Shown here piece by piece: positions 50,864 to 61,404 of a stretch of 64,000 bases of DNA (position 1 is its first letter; each line of letters starts with the position of its first letter). The notes under the pieces were generated by a model, which saw nothing but the letters and a program-made list of their open reading frames with translations, ran no database searches and was not told the origin of the DNA. The stretch is taken from the NCBI GenBank assembly GCA_002747185.1, contig PDTV01000004.1, positions 124,001 through 188,000 on the forward strand, read 5' to 3'. The position numbers and the translations under genes are program-made. The stretch is from Candidatus Contendibacter odensensis. GTDB lineage: Bacteria > Pseudomonadota > Gammaproteobacteria > Competibacterales > Competibacteraceae.

Positions 50864-51460
50864 ATGGTGGTTTCGCCGCTGCTGGATCGACTGATGGCCA
50901 CACTGCGCTGTTTGCCGGGGGTTGGGCCAAAATCGGCGCAGCGGATGGCTTTGCATCTGCTGGAACGGGATCGAGAAGGTGCCAGACAACTGGTTGAGTC
51001 ATTGCAGGCAGCGCTGGACAGGATTGCGCATTGCCAGCAATGCCGTAACCTTAGTGAAACCCCGGTTTGTGCGTTATGCGCTAACACCTGGCGCGACCGT
51101 TCGTTGCTTTGTGTGGTCGAGACACCCGCCGATGTATTCGCTGTTGAGCAGGCGGCCAGTTTTCAGGGCCTGTATTTCGTTTTGATGGGGCATCTATCAC
51201 CGCTGGATGGTGTAGGCCCAACCGAGCTGGGTTTGAATCATCTGGAAGCGCGGCTCGATGGTGGTGAAGTATGTGAAATTATTCTTGCTACCAATCCGAC
51301 AGTGGAAGGGGAGGCGACCGCTCACTATATTGCTGAACTGGCACGTGAGCGCGGTATCCGCGCCAGCCGCATCGCGCACGGTGTACCGCTAGGTGGTGAA
51401 TTGGAGTCTGTTGATGGCGGGACATTGGCTCACGCCTTTGCCGGACGACAGAACTGGTGA
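50864..51460 (+). CDS. recR: Recombination protein RecR
   Basis: A 198-residue protein for RecFOR-dependent gap repair. Helix-hairpin-helix ([17 protein letters not shown]), zinc finger C57/C60/C69/C72 ([16 protein letters not shown]), Toprim domain ([15 protein letters not shown]) and C-terminal Walker-B-like part ([20 protein letters not shown]). Last gene of the dnaX-ybaB-recR set. A degraded copy of its last bases follows. Confidence 0.96.
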   Translation: MVVSPLLDRLMATLRCLPGVGPKSAQRMALHLLERDREGARQLVESLQAALDRIAHCQQCRNLSETPVCALCANTWRDRSLLCVVETPADVFAVEQAASFQGLYFVLMGHLSPLDGVGPTELGLNHLEARLDGGEVCEIILATNPTVEGEATAHYIAELARERGIRASRIAHGVPLGGELESVDGGTLAHAFAGRQNW

Positions 51461-51580
51461 ATAATTCTTATTGCAACTTTGTACGAAAAGCCCGTGCCAA
51501 TTCCCGGCAACCGGACGACAGGATGGGTAAATAACCCCTGCTCCAACCCCCGCTGTTTTTGCCTTTTTACCCGATTATCC
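51441..51580. repeat. Degenerate 70-bp tandem duplication of the recR 3' end
   Basis: CCGGACGACA occurs at 51441 and again at 51511, followed in both by a similar TGG(G)T(G/A)AATAA stretch. The second copy carries many changes, mostly T to C. It is an old, local duplication. Confidence 0.45.
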
Positions 51581-52276
51581 GGCCTGTTGACTCATATCGT
51601 CCTGAATTAAAGGCGTTGTCCGGGTAAGCAATCGTCGCTGGGCACGTTCATCCAGCAGGTTTTTAAGTGCAATCAAGCCACCCAAAACAATGAATGCTCC
51701 AGGGGGTAGAATAGCCAGCAGAAAGCCTTGGTAATCTTCAACAAGCTGTATTGTCAGAGGCTTACCCCATTCACCAAACAACAAGTCGGCCTGCGCCAGC
51801 AACGTACCCTGGCCAATGATTTCCCTGATGGCGCCCAGTGTGATCAATACGAGCGTGAAGCCCAGACCTACCGCCAGGCCATCGAACGCCGATTTGGCAA
51901 TGCCATGTTTAAAGGCAAAGGCTTCAGCACGACCGATCACGCAGCAATTGGTGACAATGAGCGGAATGAAAATGCCCAGAATAGTGTAAAGCGCCGGTAA
52001 GAAAGCGTGCATCAGCAGCTCCACCGTGGTCACTGTGCAGGCAATGACGAGCACAAATACCGGGATGCGCACTTCAGGGCGTATCAGGTGGCGAACCAGT
52101 GATACCGTCACATTGGATGTTAACAGTACCAGGGTTGTGGCGAGTCCTAACGCCAGCCCGTTGATCACGGTATTGGATACTGCGAGTAATGGGCAGAGCC
52201 CCAACAGTGCTGCCAGAACAGTATTTTGCGTCCACAAACCGTTTTTGAGAATGTGCTGATAACTGGCTTCGCTCAT
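51575..52276 (-). CDS. rnfE: Rnf electron transport complex subunit RnfE
   Basis: A 233-residue inner-membrane protein with six predicted helices. [19 protein letters not shown] and [19 protein letters not shown] carry the paired motif shared with RnfA and NqrD. It forms part of the membrane core with RnfA and RnfD. Last gene of rnfABCDGE here; its ATG overlaps the rnfG stop by four bases. The nth gene that often follows is absent; recR lies beyond, convergent. Confidence 0.95.
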   Translation of the reverse strand: MSEASYQHILKNGLWTQNTVLAALLGLCPLLAVSNTVINGLALGLATTLVLLTSNVTVSLVRHLIRPEVRIPVFVLVIACTVTTVELLMHAFLPALYTILGIFIPLIVTNCCVIGRAEAFAFKHGIAKSAFDGLAVGLGFTLVLITLGAIREIIGQGTLLAQADLLFGEWGKPLTIQLVEDYQGFLLAILPPGAFIVLGGLIALKNLLDERAQRRLLTRTTPLIQDDMSQQAG

Positions 52277-52923
52277 GGTCGTTGCTCCTCGGGTGTTGCA
52301 ACGTTTGGAACAAATAATTTATCACGATGATCGCGGAAGTATTCCAGAAATTTCCGGGTGGCTTTGACAACGGCTCGTGGGGTGATAGTGGCACCGGTAA
52401 ACTGGTCAAAAACACCCCCGTCTTTTTTAACTTTCCAGCCTGCCGGATTGGGGTTGGTAAGCGATTTGCCGGAGAATGCCAGAATCCACGGCGAACGGCG
52501 TTCATCAATCGCATCACCCAGGCCGGGTGTTTCCTGATGCGTCAGTACCCGTACGCCCGCCAGATTGCCATCAACATAAACGCCGATAAGCAATTGAATT
52601 GAACCACTATAGCCATCAGGGGCGATGGGTGTGGCAAACAGGGCAACGGGCTGACCGTTTTTGCGTGCCCTGTAGATTGATACCGGTTGATCCGTGCCTA
52701 GCCAGTCCGGTGCAGTCACCTCGATACGGTCTCTAACGATAGGGTTATCGTAATGGGCTGCAGGAACCAGGCGATTCAGGCTGGCTTCCAGTGCGGCCTG
52801 CTGTGCTTCAGCGATAGTATTTTTGGTACCGCTGTAGGTAATAGCGACCAGCCCGACACCAACGAGCGCAAAACCACTCAAGATTAGAGTGGCTCTACCC
52901 ATGCTGTGCATCAGCTCCTTCAT
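52273..52923 (-). CDS. rnfG: Rnf electron transport complex subunit RnfG
   Basis: A 216-residue protein with one N-terminal membrane helix and a periplasmic FMN domain. The covalent-flavin motif is FTGATITP with acceptor threonine T179. ETPGLGDAI is another conserved segment. It shares one base with rnfD's end. Confidence 0.94.
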   Translation of the reverse strand: MKELMHSMGRATLILSGFALVGVGLVAITYSGTKNTIAEAQQAALEASLNRLVPAAHYDNPIVRDRIEVTAPDWLGTDQPVSIYRARKNGQPVALFATPIAPDGYSGSIQLLIGVYVDGNLAGVRVLTHQETPGLGDAIDERRSPWILAFSGKSLTNPNPAGWKVKKDGGVFDQFTGATITPRAVVKATRKFLEYFRDHRDKLFVPNVATPEEQRP

Positions 52924-53948
52924 CAGCGGGGTGCTCCAAAGACTCTGGGCTGGGTATATAAATCAATGGTTGGCACCACAATATTCATGAGCAGTACTGC
53001 AAATGCCACGCCGTCAGGATAGCCACCAAAAACGCGAATAGTATATGTCAACACACCGATACCGATGCCGTAAATCAGCCGACCTCGTGGTGTGGTACTG
53101 GCCGTGACCGGATCGGTGGCGATAAAAAACGCGCCGAAAATGGCCGCACCACTGAACAGGTGAAACCAGGGTGAGGCGTACTGTTGTGGATCAATCAGGA
53201 AAAATGCGGTAGCCATCACGGTTAGACTACCCAGCATACCGACTGGAATTTGCCAGGCCGCAGTTCGGGTGTAAACCAGCCACCCGCCACCGGCCAGGAA
53301 GCCCAGCACAGCCCATTCCCAGCCATGACCTGCGACAAATCCGAATACAGGATGATTGCTGATTTCAACAACAGTTTGTCCCAGACCCAGTTGGGTGCGC
53401 AAGACATCAAGCGGTGTTGCGCCGGTCAGGGCATCGGGAACCGATTGTGAGCTGTTGAAAATGACGTTTAGGGTTTCCTGTAGCGACAAGGTGTCCTGGT
53501 GTCCGAACCCCTGTGGCATTAACCAGTTGCTCATCTCGCGTGGAAACGAGATCAGTAGCACGACATAGCCGACCATTGCCGGATTAAACGGATTATAGCC
53601 CAGGCCGCCATATAGATGCTTGGCAATGGTGATGGCAAATGCAATGCCGAGTGTAGTCAGCCACCAGGGTGTCAGTGGTGGTAATGTCACTGCAAATAAC
53701 CAGGCTGTTACCACAGCGCTGTAATCCTTGAGGTACAGTACTTGGGCTTTGCCACGTAAACCCAGCATGATCGCTTCTGTCAGTAATGCCACTGCTGTAG
53801 CGAGTAGCAGAGTAACCAGAGTGCCCCATCCGAAAAACCAGGTCAGTGCAGCAATGCCCGGAATCATGGCGTACAACACACGACACATGATCGCATCAAC
53901 ACTGGCATTGTTTACGATATGAGGGGAAGTGGTGGTTTTAAACCGCAT
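52923..53948 (-). CDS. rnfD: Rnf electron transport complex subunit RnfD
   Basis: A 341-residue membrane subunit with about nine helices. The covalent FMN site is DALTGATPLD (acceptor T178). GGLGYNPFNPAMVGYVVLLI and IATDPVTASTTPRGRLIYG are family hallmarks. It follows rnfC by 8 bp. Confidence 0.95.
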   Translation of the reverse strand: MRFKTTTSPHIVNNASVDAIMCRVLYAMIPGIAALTWFFGWGTLVTLLLATAVALLTEAIMLGLRGKAQVLYLKDYSAVVTAWLFAVTLPPLTPWWLTTLGIAFAITIAKHLYGGLGYNPFNPAMVGYVVLLISFPREMSNWLMPQGFGHQDTLSLQETLNVIFNSSQSVPDALTGATPLDVLRTQLGLGQTVVEISNHPVFGFVAGHGWEWAVLGFLAGGGWLVYTRTAAWQIPVGMLGSLTVMATAFFLIDPQQYASPWFHLFSGAAIFGAFFIATDPVTASTTPRGRLIYGIGIGVLTYTIRVFGGYPDGVAFAVLLMNIVVPTIDLYTQPRVFGAPR

Positions 53949-53956
53949 AACCGTTT

Positions 53957-55534
53957 TTAGCTGTCTTGCGGGTCATTGTTGACGACGGTTTCGGGTATGG
54001 CAGGGCGATGGGCCATTGACGATGACGATAATGGTTTGGTGGGTTGAGTCGGTTTGGTGCGCGCTACCGTCGCCTCAACATCCAGGTTGCCACTTTTTTC
54101 AGATTTTACTGCCGGTTTGGTACGGGGTGCCTTTTGGCGCAACCGGGCTTCACGCGCCAGACGTTCACGTTCCAGTCGTTGCTGGCGGGCTTCATGTCGC
54201 TGGCGGGCAAGGTTGGCTTTCTGTTTTTCTTTTTCCTGTGCCCATATCTCATTCTTGGCATAGCGGTAGTACTGCACCAGCGGGATGTGGCTGGGACAAA
54301 CAGCGCTGCAACAACCGCATTCGATACAACTGAACAGGTGATAATCCTGTGTCTTGTCAAACGCTTTAGCACGGGCGTGCCAATAAAGCTGTTGTGGCAA
54401 TAAATTGGCCGGGCAGACATCGGTACAAGCGCCGCAGCGGATACAGGGCATAACCGCATGTTTCTGGGTTTCGGCACCGGTTGCCAGAATACAATTGGTC
54501 GCCTTGGTCATCGGGACTTCATCGCTATGCAAGGCAAAACCCATCATCGGCCCTCCCATGATCAGCTGATCCACACCATCCCGATAGCCGCCACATTGCT
54601 CGACCAGGTTGGCAAAAGGTGTCCCGATGAGGGCTTCAAGATTAGCCGGATGATTGATATGGCCAGTGACGGTAACAATACGGGAAATGACAGGTTCACC
54701 ATGATCGATAGCGCGATGCACGGTGTAAGCTGTAGCAACATTAAAGCATTGTACGCCGACATCGACGGGCAGGCCATTGATCGGCGTTTCCCGACCCGTG
54801 AGCAATTTAACCAGTTGTTTCACACTGCCGCTGGGATAGAGCGTCGGGATGGCATGTACCTGATAGCCCGTGCCGGCACAAGCCTGTTCCATGGCAGCAA
54901 TAGCATCAGGTTTATCGTCCTCGATGCCGATGAGTACTTCATGCGGCTCCAGCAGATAGACCATGATATCCAGACCGGCAATAATCGCTTTAGCGCGCTC
55001 GCGCATGAGCCGGTCATCGCAGCTGATCCAGGGCTCGCATTCGGCGCCATTCAGGATTAAGGTATCCAGCTGTCGATCGTTGGCATTCAATTTGACGGCG
55101 CTAGGGAAACCGGCACCACCCAGTCCGACCAGTCCGGCATTGCGTAAGGTATTGCGTAATGCACTGCGATGCAGGTTGTGATAATCGACCGGCTCCCGCT
55201 CAATCCAGCGATCTTTACCATCGCTGTTGATGGTGATACACCAGTCGGGCAGACCGGAAGGATGTGCAATCGGGCGGTTATCGATCGTGGCCACCACCCC
55301 GGAGGTTGGTGCATGTATGGCGGCACTGATATAGCCATCGGGTTGACCGATCATTTGCCCTTTCAGCACAGGATCACCGGCTTTGACCAACGGTTTGGCA
55401 ATGGCGCCGATATGTTGCCGCAGAGGAACGGTCAAGCGGTCGGGTAACGCACTGGATTTGATGGCATGTTGGTTGGAAACCGTTTTATGGCGAGCCGTTT
55501 TTAAGCCGCCATGAAAAGGGAAGAGCAGGCTCAT
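53957..55534 (-). CDS. rnfC: Rnf electron transport complex subunit RnfC
   Basis: A 525-residue peripheral subunit. The N-terminal Rnf/Nqr barrel-sandwich ([13 protein letters not shown]) leads to the NADH/FMN domain ([25 protein letters not shown]) and two 4Fe-4S motifs ([24 protein letters not shown]). A charged tail rich in R, E, K and A follows. The ATG at 55534 overlaps the rnfB stop (ATGA); the earlier start in the same frame would lie in rnfB. Confidence 0.95.
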   Translation of the reverse strand: MSLLFPFHGGLKTARHKTVSNQHAIKSSALPDRLTVPLRQHIGAIAKPLVKAGDPVLKGQMIGQPDGYISAAIHAPTSGVVATIDNRPIAHPSGLPDWCITINSDGKDRWIEREPVDYHNLHRSALRNTLRNAGLVGLGGAGFPSAVKLNANDRQLDTLILNGAECEPWISCDDRLMRERAKAIIAGLDIMVYLLEPHEVLIGIEDDKPDAIAAMEQACAGTGYQVHAIPTLYPSGSVKQLVKLLTGRETPINGLPVDVGVQCFNVATAYTVHRAIDHGEPVISRIVTVTGHINHPANLEALIGTPFANLVEQCGGYRDGVDQLIMGGPMMGFALHSDEVPMTKATNCILATGAETQKHAVMPCIRCGACTDVCPANLLPQQLYWHARAKAFDKTQDYHLFSCIECGCCSAVCPSHIPLVQYYRYAKNEIWAQEKEKQKANLARQRHEARQQRLERERLAREARLRQKAPRTKPAVKSEKSGNLDVEATVARTKPTQPTKPLSSSSMAHRPAIPETVVNNDPQDS

Positions 55535-56082
55535 GGGGTTGCCTTGGTCACAGCGACCGGATGCGCCCATTTCCAGTTGGTGATGGTCTGCGCCACCGGT
55601 ACCATTTCAATGCAATCGACCGGACAAGGGGGCAGGCATAACTCGCAACCGGTGCATTCCTTGGTGATGACCGTATGCATGTGTTTCGCTGCACCCAGAA
55701 TGGCATCTACCGGGCAGGCCTGAATACATAGTGTGCAACCAATACAGTTTTGTTCATCAATCACGGCCAGCATTTTAGGCTTTTCGGTGCCATTTTCGGG
55801 ATTCAATGGCTTGGGATCGCGTCCCAATAATTCAGCCAGTGCGACAATACTCGCCTCGCCGCCAGGAGGACACTGGTTAATATCAGCTTCGCTGCTTGCA
55901 ATGGCTTCAGCATAAGGTCGGCAACCGGCATAGCCGCATTGTCCACACTGGGTTTGTGGTAGCAGCGCATCGATTTGGTCAACGACCGGATCACCTTCAA
56001 CCTTGAAGCGTACCGAGGCAAAGCCCAGTAGCAAACCGGAGATACCGGCTAAAGCACCCAGCGTAATCATGGCAGTCATCAT
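55531..56082 (-). CDS. rnfB: Rnf electron transport complex subunit RnfB
   Basis: A 183-residue ferredoxin-like subunit. An N-terminal helix is followed by the 4Fe-4S site of C46, C49, C54 and C71 ([17 protein letters not shown]) and two bacterial ferredoxin motifs ([28 protein letters not shown]). It would pass electrons between ferredoxin and the membrane subunits. It begins 4 bp after rnfA. Confidence 0.95.
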   Translation of the reverse strand: MMTAMITLGALAGISGLLLGFASVRFKVEGDPVVDQIDALLPQTQCGQCGYAGCRPYAEAIASSEADINQCPPGGEASIVALAELLGRDPKPLNPENGTEKPKMLAVIDEQNCIGCTLCIQACPVDAILGAAKHMHTVITKECTGCELCLPPCPVDCIEMVPVAQTITNWKWAHPVAVTKATP

Positions 56083-56086
56083 GTGC

Positions 56087-56668
56087 TTAACCCCTGGCCA
56101 GACCTGAAAATCCCATGAATGCCAGTGACATCAGTCCAGCCGTCACCAGCGCAATTGCAGCACCACGAAACGGTGTCGGTACATCCGCAGCATCAATCCG
56201 CTCGCGGATGGCCGCGAACAATACCATGACTATTGAAAAACCAATGGCAGCACCAAAGCCATACAACCCCGATTCGATGAAACCGTTTTGTTCCTGCACG
56301 TTAAGTAGCGCTACACCCAATACCGCACAATTGGTGGTAATCAGCGGCAGATAAATACCCAACACCTGATAGAGCAAAGGACTGGTTTTGTGGACCATCA
56401 TTTCAGTGAACTGTACAACCACGGCAATTACCAGAATAAAGGTGATGGTTCGCAGGTATTCCAGCCCAAGCGGAGCCAATAGATAAGCATGACTGAGGTA
56501 GGCACAAATTGCGGACAGTGTCAGCACAAAGGTTGTGGCAAGTCCCATCCCCATAGCTGTTTCCAGTTTGCGGGATACGCCCATGAACGGGCATAAACCC
56601 AGAAACTTCACCAGCACAAAGTTGTTGACCAGAATGGTTCCAATCAGGATCAGCGCGTATTCTTTCAT
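56087..56668 (-). CDS. rnfA: Rnf electron transport complex subunit RnfA
   Basis: A 193-residue membrane protein with six helices, homologous to RnfE. It has [20 protein letters not shown] and [18 protein letters not shown]. It heads the rnfABCDGE operon. The complex couples ferredoxin and NAD(H) to a sodium or proton gradient; in some gammaproteobacteria it feeds nitrogenase or resets SoxR. Confidence 0.95.
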   Translation of the reverse strand: MKEYALILIGTILVNNFVLVKFLGLCPFMGVSRKLETAMGMGLATTFVLTLSAICAYLSHAYLLAPLGLEYLRTITFILVIAVVVQFTEMMVHKTSPLLYQVLGIYLPLITTNCAVLGVALLNVQEQNGFIESGLYGFGAAIGFSIVMVLFAAIRERIDAADVPTPFRGAAIALVTAGLMSLAFMGFSGLARG

Positions 56669-56928
56669 GGCGCACGGTACTCAAGGCAGCGTAGCTTATT
56701 CGGGTGAATGCTATTACGGGTCAGGTGACCGGTAGAGTAGACAGTTCAGGTACGCGAGCCTGTACGGGAAAAATGACTATTGGCACTATTTGCGAATTTG
56801 TAATCTATCAGATTCACTGGCCCGCTTGCCAGACAGCCTTGGCACAAATATATAATGGAAAGCTATAAAAAAGCTATTTTATAGTCATCTTTCGTAGTTC
56901 TGTATGACCGCACCCGTGTAACAGGCCG

Positions 56929-57831
56929 TCAGGACAGCAGAAACTCCATCAATGCCTTTTGGCTATGCAGGCGGTTTTCCGCTTGATCCCAAACACGACT
57001 TTGTGATCCATCGATGACCTCGGTACTCACTTCTTCACCTCGGTGCGCGGGCAGGCAATGCAGAAAAATGGCATCAGGCCTGGCGTGCGCCATGATCCTG
57101 GTGTTGACTTGATAATCAGCAAAAACACGGATGCGTTGTTGCTGTTCTTCTTCCATGCCCATGCTTGACCAGACATCGGTCGCCACCAGGTCGGCCTCTT
57201 TGGCAGCGGCTAGCGGGTCACGTAACAGGGCCACCCGCCCGGCCGCACGTTTCAGCAGGTCAGCATCAGGCTCATAGCCAGGGGGTACAGCAATTCGTAG
57301 CTGAAAGTCGAATTGGCACGCGGCTGCAAGATAGCTGTTGCACATATTATTGCCGTCACCAATCCAGGCCACAGTGCGTCCCTGAATCGTGCCACGATGT
57401 TCGATAAATGTTTGCATATCGGCCAGCAATTGACAGGGGTGGTTGTAATCCGTCAGGCCATTGATAACGGGGACAGTGGAATATTCAGCAAAACGAGTCA
57501 GCTTGGTGTGCTCAAAGGTGCGAATCATGATGAGGTCGGTCATGCTTGATAGCACACGGGCTGTGTCTTCAATCGGTTCGCCTCGGCCTAACTGGGTATC
57601 ATGCGGTGATAGAAAAATAGCACTGCCACCTAATTGAGCCATGCCGGCCTCGAAAGAGACACGGGTACGGGTTGATGCTTTCTCGAAAACCATCCCCAGC
57701 ACTTTTTGAGGGAAGGGGGCGTGGTGCTCTCCCCGTTGGTGCTGTGCTTTTAATGCCTGGGCGCGAGCCAGTATGTGCCGCAGTTCCCCGGAGCTTAGAT
57801 CAAACAGGCTGAGAAAATGGCGTGATTTCAT
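56929..57831 (-). CDS. argF: Ornithine carbamoyltransferase, anabolic
   Basis: A 300-residue enzyme making citrulline from ornithine and carbamoyl phosphate in arginine synthesis. Carbamoyl phosphate loop STRTR (53-57) in [21 protein letters not shown], the ornithine motif [11 protein letters not shown] and [11 protein letters not shown]. Upstream at 57940-57970 is a terminator-like hairpin. Confidence 0.96.
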   Translation of the reverse strand: MKSRHFLSLFDLSSGELRHILARAQALKAQHQRGEHHAPFPQKVLGMVFEKASTRTRVSFEAGMAQLGGSAIFLSPHDTQLGRGEPIEDTARVLSSMTDLIMIRTFEHTKLTRFAEYSTVPVINGLTDYNHPCQLLADMQTFIEHRGTIQGRTVAWIGDGNNMCNSYLAAACQFDFQLRIAVPPGYEPDADLLKRAAGRVALLRDPLAAAKEADLVATDVWSSMGMEEEQQQRIRVFADYQVNTRIMAHARPDAIFLHCLPAHRGEEVSTEVIDGSQSRVWDQAENRLHSQKALMEFLLS

Positions 57832-57939
57832 TCTATTTGCTTAGGAACCCGGATCATTTGAGTAATCCGTTTGATAAGGGTTGTGGTGGTTGGGTGGAGG
57901 GTAAATGCCTGGCAGCAACTCCCGTGGGTGTAGTCCTGA

Positions 57940-57970
57940 AAAATCAAAACGGCAGCCTAATGCTGCCGCT
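57940..57970 (-). terminator. Terminator-like hairpin upstream of argF
   Basis: On the minus strand CGGCAGC-ATTAG-GCTGCCG followed by TTTTGATTTTT, about 110 bp before argF. It may block read-through from the right or act in the argF leader. The remaining sequence from 57832 to 58104 holds only AT-rich DNA that could carry the argF promoter. Confidence 0.6.
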
Positions 57971-58104
57971 TAAACAGTGTGGAATAATCTAATCATACCC
58001 AAATAACAATAGATAATGTTTATTATTTATCGAGTATACGTGTTAGTTCATTTGTTTGTCATGAAAATGTAGACTGTCCGGGTAATCCAGACCGCTTAAA
58101 GCCA

Positions 58105-58560
58105 TTGTTCATTAATCACTTCCGAGGAGATGCCAACAATGCGTACGTCATGATCGACAGCGCCATCATGCGGGCGCATCAGCATGCGGCTGGCGCTGCG
58201 AACAGTTCAAAAAAGGCAGGCTCGGGTGCTCGAAGGGCGGCCTGACCACGGAAATTTACACTCTCTGCGATGCCTTGGGCTCCCCGGGCGCGTTGCTCGC
58301 CGATCGCGCCTGCGTGAAGAAAAGTGTGTACTGAAACGGCTGAAAAACGCCGGGATTCAAGCGGTCATTCCGCCGAAAGCCCCCATCGCAAGGATCCCCG
58401 CGAATACGACAAGCACACATACAGCGCGGGCTTTGAATGAGAACTTCTTCCAAAACTGAAGCCATTTCGAGCCATTGCGACACGATGTGATAAAGCCGCC
58501 ATCGCCTTTCTCAGGGCCGTTCATCTCGCCGCCAGCACCATTAAATTAACTTTAATGATG
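58105..58560 (+). pseudogene. IS5-family transposase remnant
   Basis: Three frames in turn read DANNAYVMIDSAIMRAHQHA (first catalytic aspartate and the RAHQH signature), CSKGGLTTEIYTLCDALGSP then LLADRA, AGIQAVIPPK, and REYDKHTY, ending in KLKPFRAIATRCDKAAIAF. This is the DDE transposase of an IS5 (IS427-type) element with several frameshifts and stops and no N terminus. No inverted repeats were found. Confidence 0.75.
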
Positions 58561-58647
58561 GGACTTTAATAGCTGTGAGATGATTATTATAGATGATCCG
58601 CGACGCCTTGAGTATTCCCTGTACTCAATCATAAAGGAAGCTAATGT

Positions 58648-60060
58648 ATGAATAATATGGTCGAAAACAAATTGTTTAATGAAATCCAGGTGGGTGATCA
58701 GGCCAGCCTCACGCATGTATTGGATCAGGAAAGTGTTGAGGCGATGGCGATTATCACCGGCAATTTTAGCTTGATCGATCTCGATCCAAGTCCGGCAGAT
58801 AGCTCAGCGTTTGGGCAAGGTGGCGGCCAAACCGGCTGGTCAGCCGCCTTGTTTGCTACCTTGGCTGGAACGCGCCTGCCAGGATTGGGTGCGGTCGCCC
58901 GGCATATTGATGTTCATCTGCGCCGTCCTGTTGCTATCGGTACATCAGTGACCGCGACAGCAACAGTTACAGCCAAGCGGGAAGAGACCCGCACCATTGT
59001 CTTGCAATGTCGGGCTACGGATCCCGCTGGTAATGAAGTGGCTGCCGGAGTATTGGAGGTTGTCGCCTCAGAAAAAAAAATGCAGTTTCCGCTCAGAGAA
59101 TTACCCCAGGTTCAGCTACGTCGCAATAATCGTTTTGCCAGGCTGCTGAAAGACTGTGAGAACTTGCCAGCTTTGGATTGTGCCGTTGTTCATCCGTGCA
59201 GTGGCGATTCACTGTGTGGCGCAGCTGACGCGGCTGCAAAGGGCTTGATTGACCCGATACTTATCGGCCCTGAAGAGCGGATTCGTGCGATGGCGGAAGA
59301 GGAAGGTATTGATATTTCATCATATCGTCTGATTAACAGTAAGCACAGTCACCATTCTGCAGAACTTGCTGTGTCTATGGTGCTTAGTGGCGGGGCACAA
59401 ACACTGATGAAAGGCAGCTTGCACACTGATGAGCTGCTGTCAGCAGTCGTGAAAAAACAGGGTGGCTTGCGAACTGAGCGGCGCATCAGCCATTGTTTTT
59501 TATTGGCGACGCCTAGCTACCCGCGTCCTTTTATCGTGACCGATGCCGCTATTAATATTCTGCCGACACTGGAAATTAAACGCGATATTATCCAGAACGC
59601 GATTGATTTGACCCATGCCATGAAGATATCCGAACCAAAGGTAGCGATTCTCTCGGCGGTAGAGACAGTGACTGGCAAAATACCATCCACACTGGCGGCA
59701 GCGGCATTGTGCAAAATGGCTGATCGAGGCCAGATCACTGGCGGCATCCTTGACGGGCCATTGGCGTTTGATAATGCGGTAGATGTGCAGGCGGCAAGGA
59801 CCAAAGGGATTAAGTCACCGGTAGCCGGCAAAGCGGATATCCTGATTGTACCTGACCTGGAGTCAGGCAACATGCTTGCCAAGCAGTTGACGTTTATGGC
59901 CGGTGCAGAGGCTGCAGGTCTGGTGCTTGGTGCTCGTGTCCCTATCGTGCTGACCAGTCGGGCGGATAGTGCTCGTACTCGCCTGGTTTCGTGTGCAGTA
60001 GCCGTTTTGTTCGCCAAGGCACAGCGTCGTGGTGAATCGCTCAGCAAGGCAACGGGATAA
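58648..60060 (+). CDS. MaoC-like domain fused to phosphate acyltransferase
   Basis: A 470-residue protein. Residues 1-140 are a hot-dog fold of the MaoC hydratase type; residues about 160-465 are a phosphate acetyl/butyryltransferase (HPCSGDSLCGAADAAAKG, SGGAQTLMKGSLHT, ILDGPLAFDNAVD, LIVPDLESGNML). In the hydratase motif the usual GD-x-NP-x-H is replaced by GNFSLIDLD, so the catalytic Asp and His seem lost. The C-terminal half should turn acyl-CoA and phosphate into acyl phosphate for the acetate kinase encoded 5 bp downstream. Fusions of this kind are known as bifunctional enoyl-CoA hydratase/phosphate acetyltransferases. Confidence 0.88.
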   Translation: MNNMVENKLFNEIQVGDQASLTHVLDQESVEAMAIITGNFSLIDLDPSPADSSAFGQGGGQTGWSAALFATLAGTRLPGLGAVARHIDVHLRRPVAIGTSVTATATVTAKREETRTIVLQCRATDPAGNEVAAGVLEVVASEKKMQFPLRELPQVQLRRNNRFARLLKDCENLPALDCAVVHPCSGDSLCGAADAAAKGLIDPILIGPEERIRAMAEEEGIDISSYRLINSKHSHHSAELAVSMVLSGGAQTLMKGSLHTDELLSAVVKKQGGLRTERRISHCFLLATPSYPRPFIVTDAAINILPTLEIKRDIIQNAIDLTHAMKISEPKVAILSAVETVTGKIPSTLAAAALCKMADRGQITGGILDGPLAFDNAVDVQAARTKGIKSPVAGKADILIVPDLESGNMLAKQLTFMAGAEAAGLVLGARVPIVLTSRADSARTRLVSCAVAVLFAKAQRRGESLSKATG

Positions 60061-60065
60061 GGGCT

Positions 60066-61271
60066 ATGGAACAAGGAATTTTGGTGATTAATGCAGGTTC
60101 CTCCAGTCTCAAGTTTGCGGTCTTTGTCGATGGCAGTGATCGTATTGAGCCTGAGTTATATGTTAATGGGCAGATGGAGGGTTTAGGTAGCGACCCTAAG
60201 TTTGAAGCTAAAAATGCGAATGGCGAGCGTATTGATGAACGGGATGATTGGCCGCGCGGTTCGACGCTGAGTCATGCGGGTGCCTTGCGCTTTATTCTCG
60301 ATTGGCTCAGTGATCATGCCAGGCAGGTGCAAATTGTTGCAGCCGGCCATCGCGTGGTACATGGGGGGCTTGCCTATGATAAGCCTGTGCGGATTGATGC
60401 GGAGGTATTGACTGAACTGGAGACGCTAAGTCCGCTGGCGCCTTTGCACCAACCGCATAATTTGGCAGCAATTCGTGCGATTACCGAGATTAATCCCCAA
60501 TGGCCACAGGTCGCCTGTTTCGATACCGCTTTTCATCGTAGCCAGCCTAAAGTGGCACAACTGTTTGCACTGCCGCGAGCGCTGATCGATTCGGGGGTAC
60601 GCCGTTACGGGTTTCATGGTTTGTCTTATGAATATATCGCTCGCCGCTTGCCCGATTATGCGCCGGATGTGAGCAAGGTCGTGGTTGCCCATTTGGGTTC
60701 CGGTGCCAGCATGTGTGCAATACGAAATGGTCGTAGTATTGAGAGCACCATGGGATTTACTGCGGTGGACGGTTTGCCGATGGGGACGCGCACTGGAGCA
60801 CTTGATCCTGGTGTCCTGTTGTATTTATTGCAGACGCGTAGTTACGATACCCGGGCAATAGAGACGCTGTTGTACAAGGCATCAGGCTGGTTGGGGGTGT
60901 CAGGGATTTCTAGTGATATGAGGGACCTGCTGGAGAGTAACGATGCTCATGCGGCTGAGGCGGTTGAGTTGCTTGTTTATCATGTCAGTAAGCATTTAGG
61001 GGCATTGGCCAGCGCGCTGGAGGGTATTGATGCACTGGTGTTTACTGCAGGAATCGGTGAAAACGCCGCACCGATTCGTGAACGGGTTTGTCATCGCTCG
61101 CAATGGTTGGGTATCCGTATAGACAAAAATGCTAATCTTCAGGGCAGGGTGTGTATCTCAACGCCGGATAGTCCTGTTTCGGTGTGGGTGATACCGACCA
61201 ACGAAGAGTTAATGATAGCTTTGCATGTTGGTCGTGTGCTGCGATCCTGGCGGGTTGGGGTGATACATTAA
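60066..61271 (+). CDS. ackA: Acetate kinase
   Basis: A 401-residue ASKHA-fold kinase converting acetyl phosphate and ADP to acetate and ATP. NAGSSSLK, GHRVVHGG (substrate arginine), CFDTAFH, YGFHGLSYEY, HLGSGAS, PMGTRTGALDPG and the closing TNEELMIA are all present. It is cotranscribed with the phosphate acyltransferase. Other acyl phosphates may be used. Confidence 0.95.
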   Translation: MEQGILVINAGSSSLKFAVFVDGSDRIEPELYVNGQMEGLGSDPKFEAKNANGERIDERDDWPRGSTLSHAGALRFILDWLSDHARQVQIVAAGHRVVHGGLAYDKPVRIDAEVLTELETLSPLAPLHQPHNLAAIRAITEINPQWPQVACFDTAFHRSQPKVAQLFALPRALIDSGVRRYGFHGLSYEYIARRLPDYAPDVSKVVVAHLGSGASMCAIRNGRSIESTMGFTAVDGLPMGTRTGALDPGVLLYLLQTRSYDTRAIETLLYKASGWLGVSGISSDMRDLLESNDAHAAEAVELLVYHVSKHLGALASALEGIDALVFTAGIGENAAPIRERVCHRSQWLGIRIDKNANLQGRVCISTPDSPVSVWVIPTNEELMIALHVGRVLRSWRVGVIH

Positions 61272-61404
61272 TTAGCCTTTTAAATTAATCGGTTAGCGTA
61301 ACGCTGGTATACTGCTCGAATGCCTCGGGATCACCGGCTATTGTGACTGGGGGTGATGTGAAGTCGCCCTCTGTATAGATGTTCTTTGCCTGTTGGAGTT
61401 TTGC

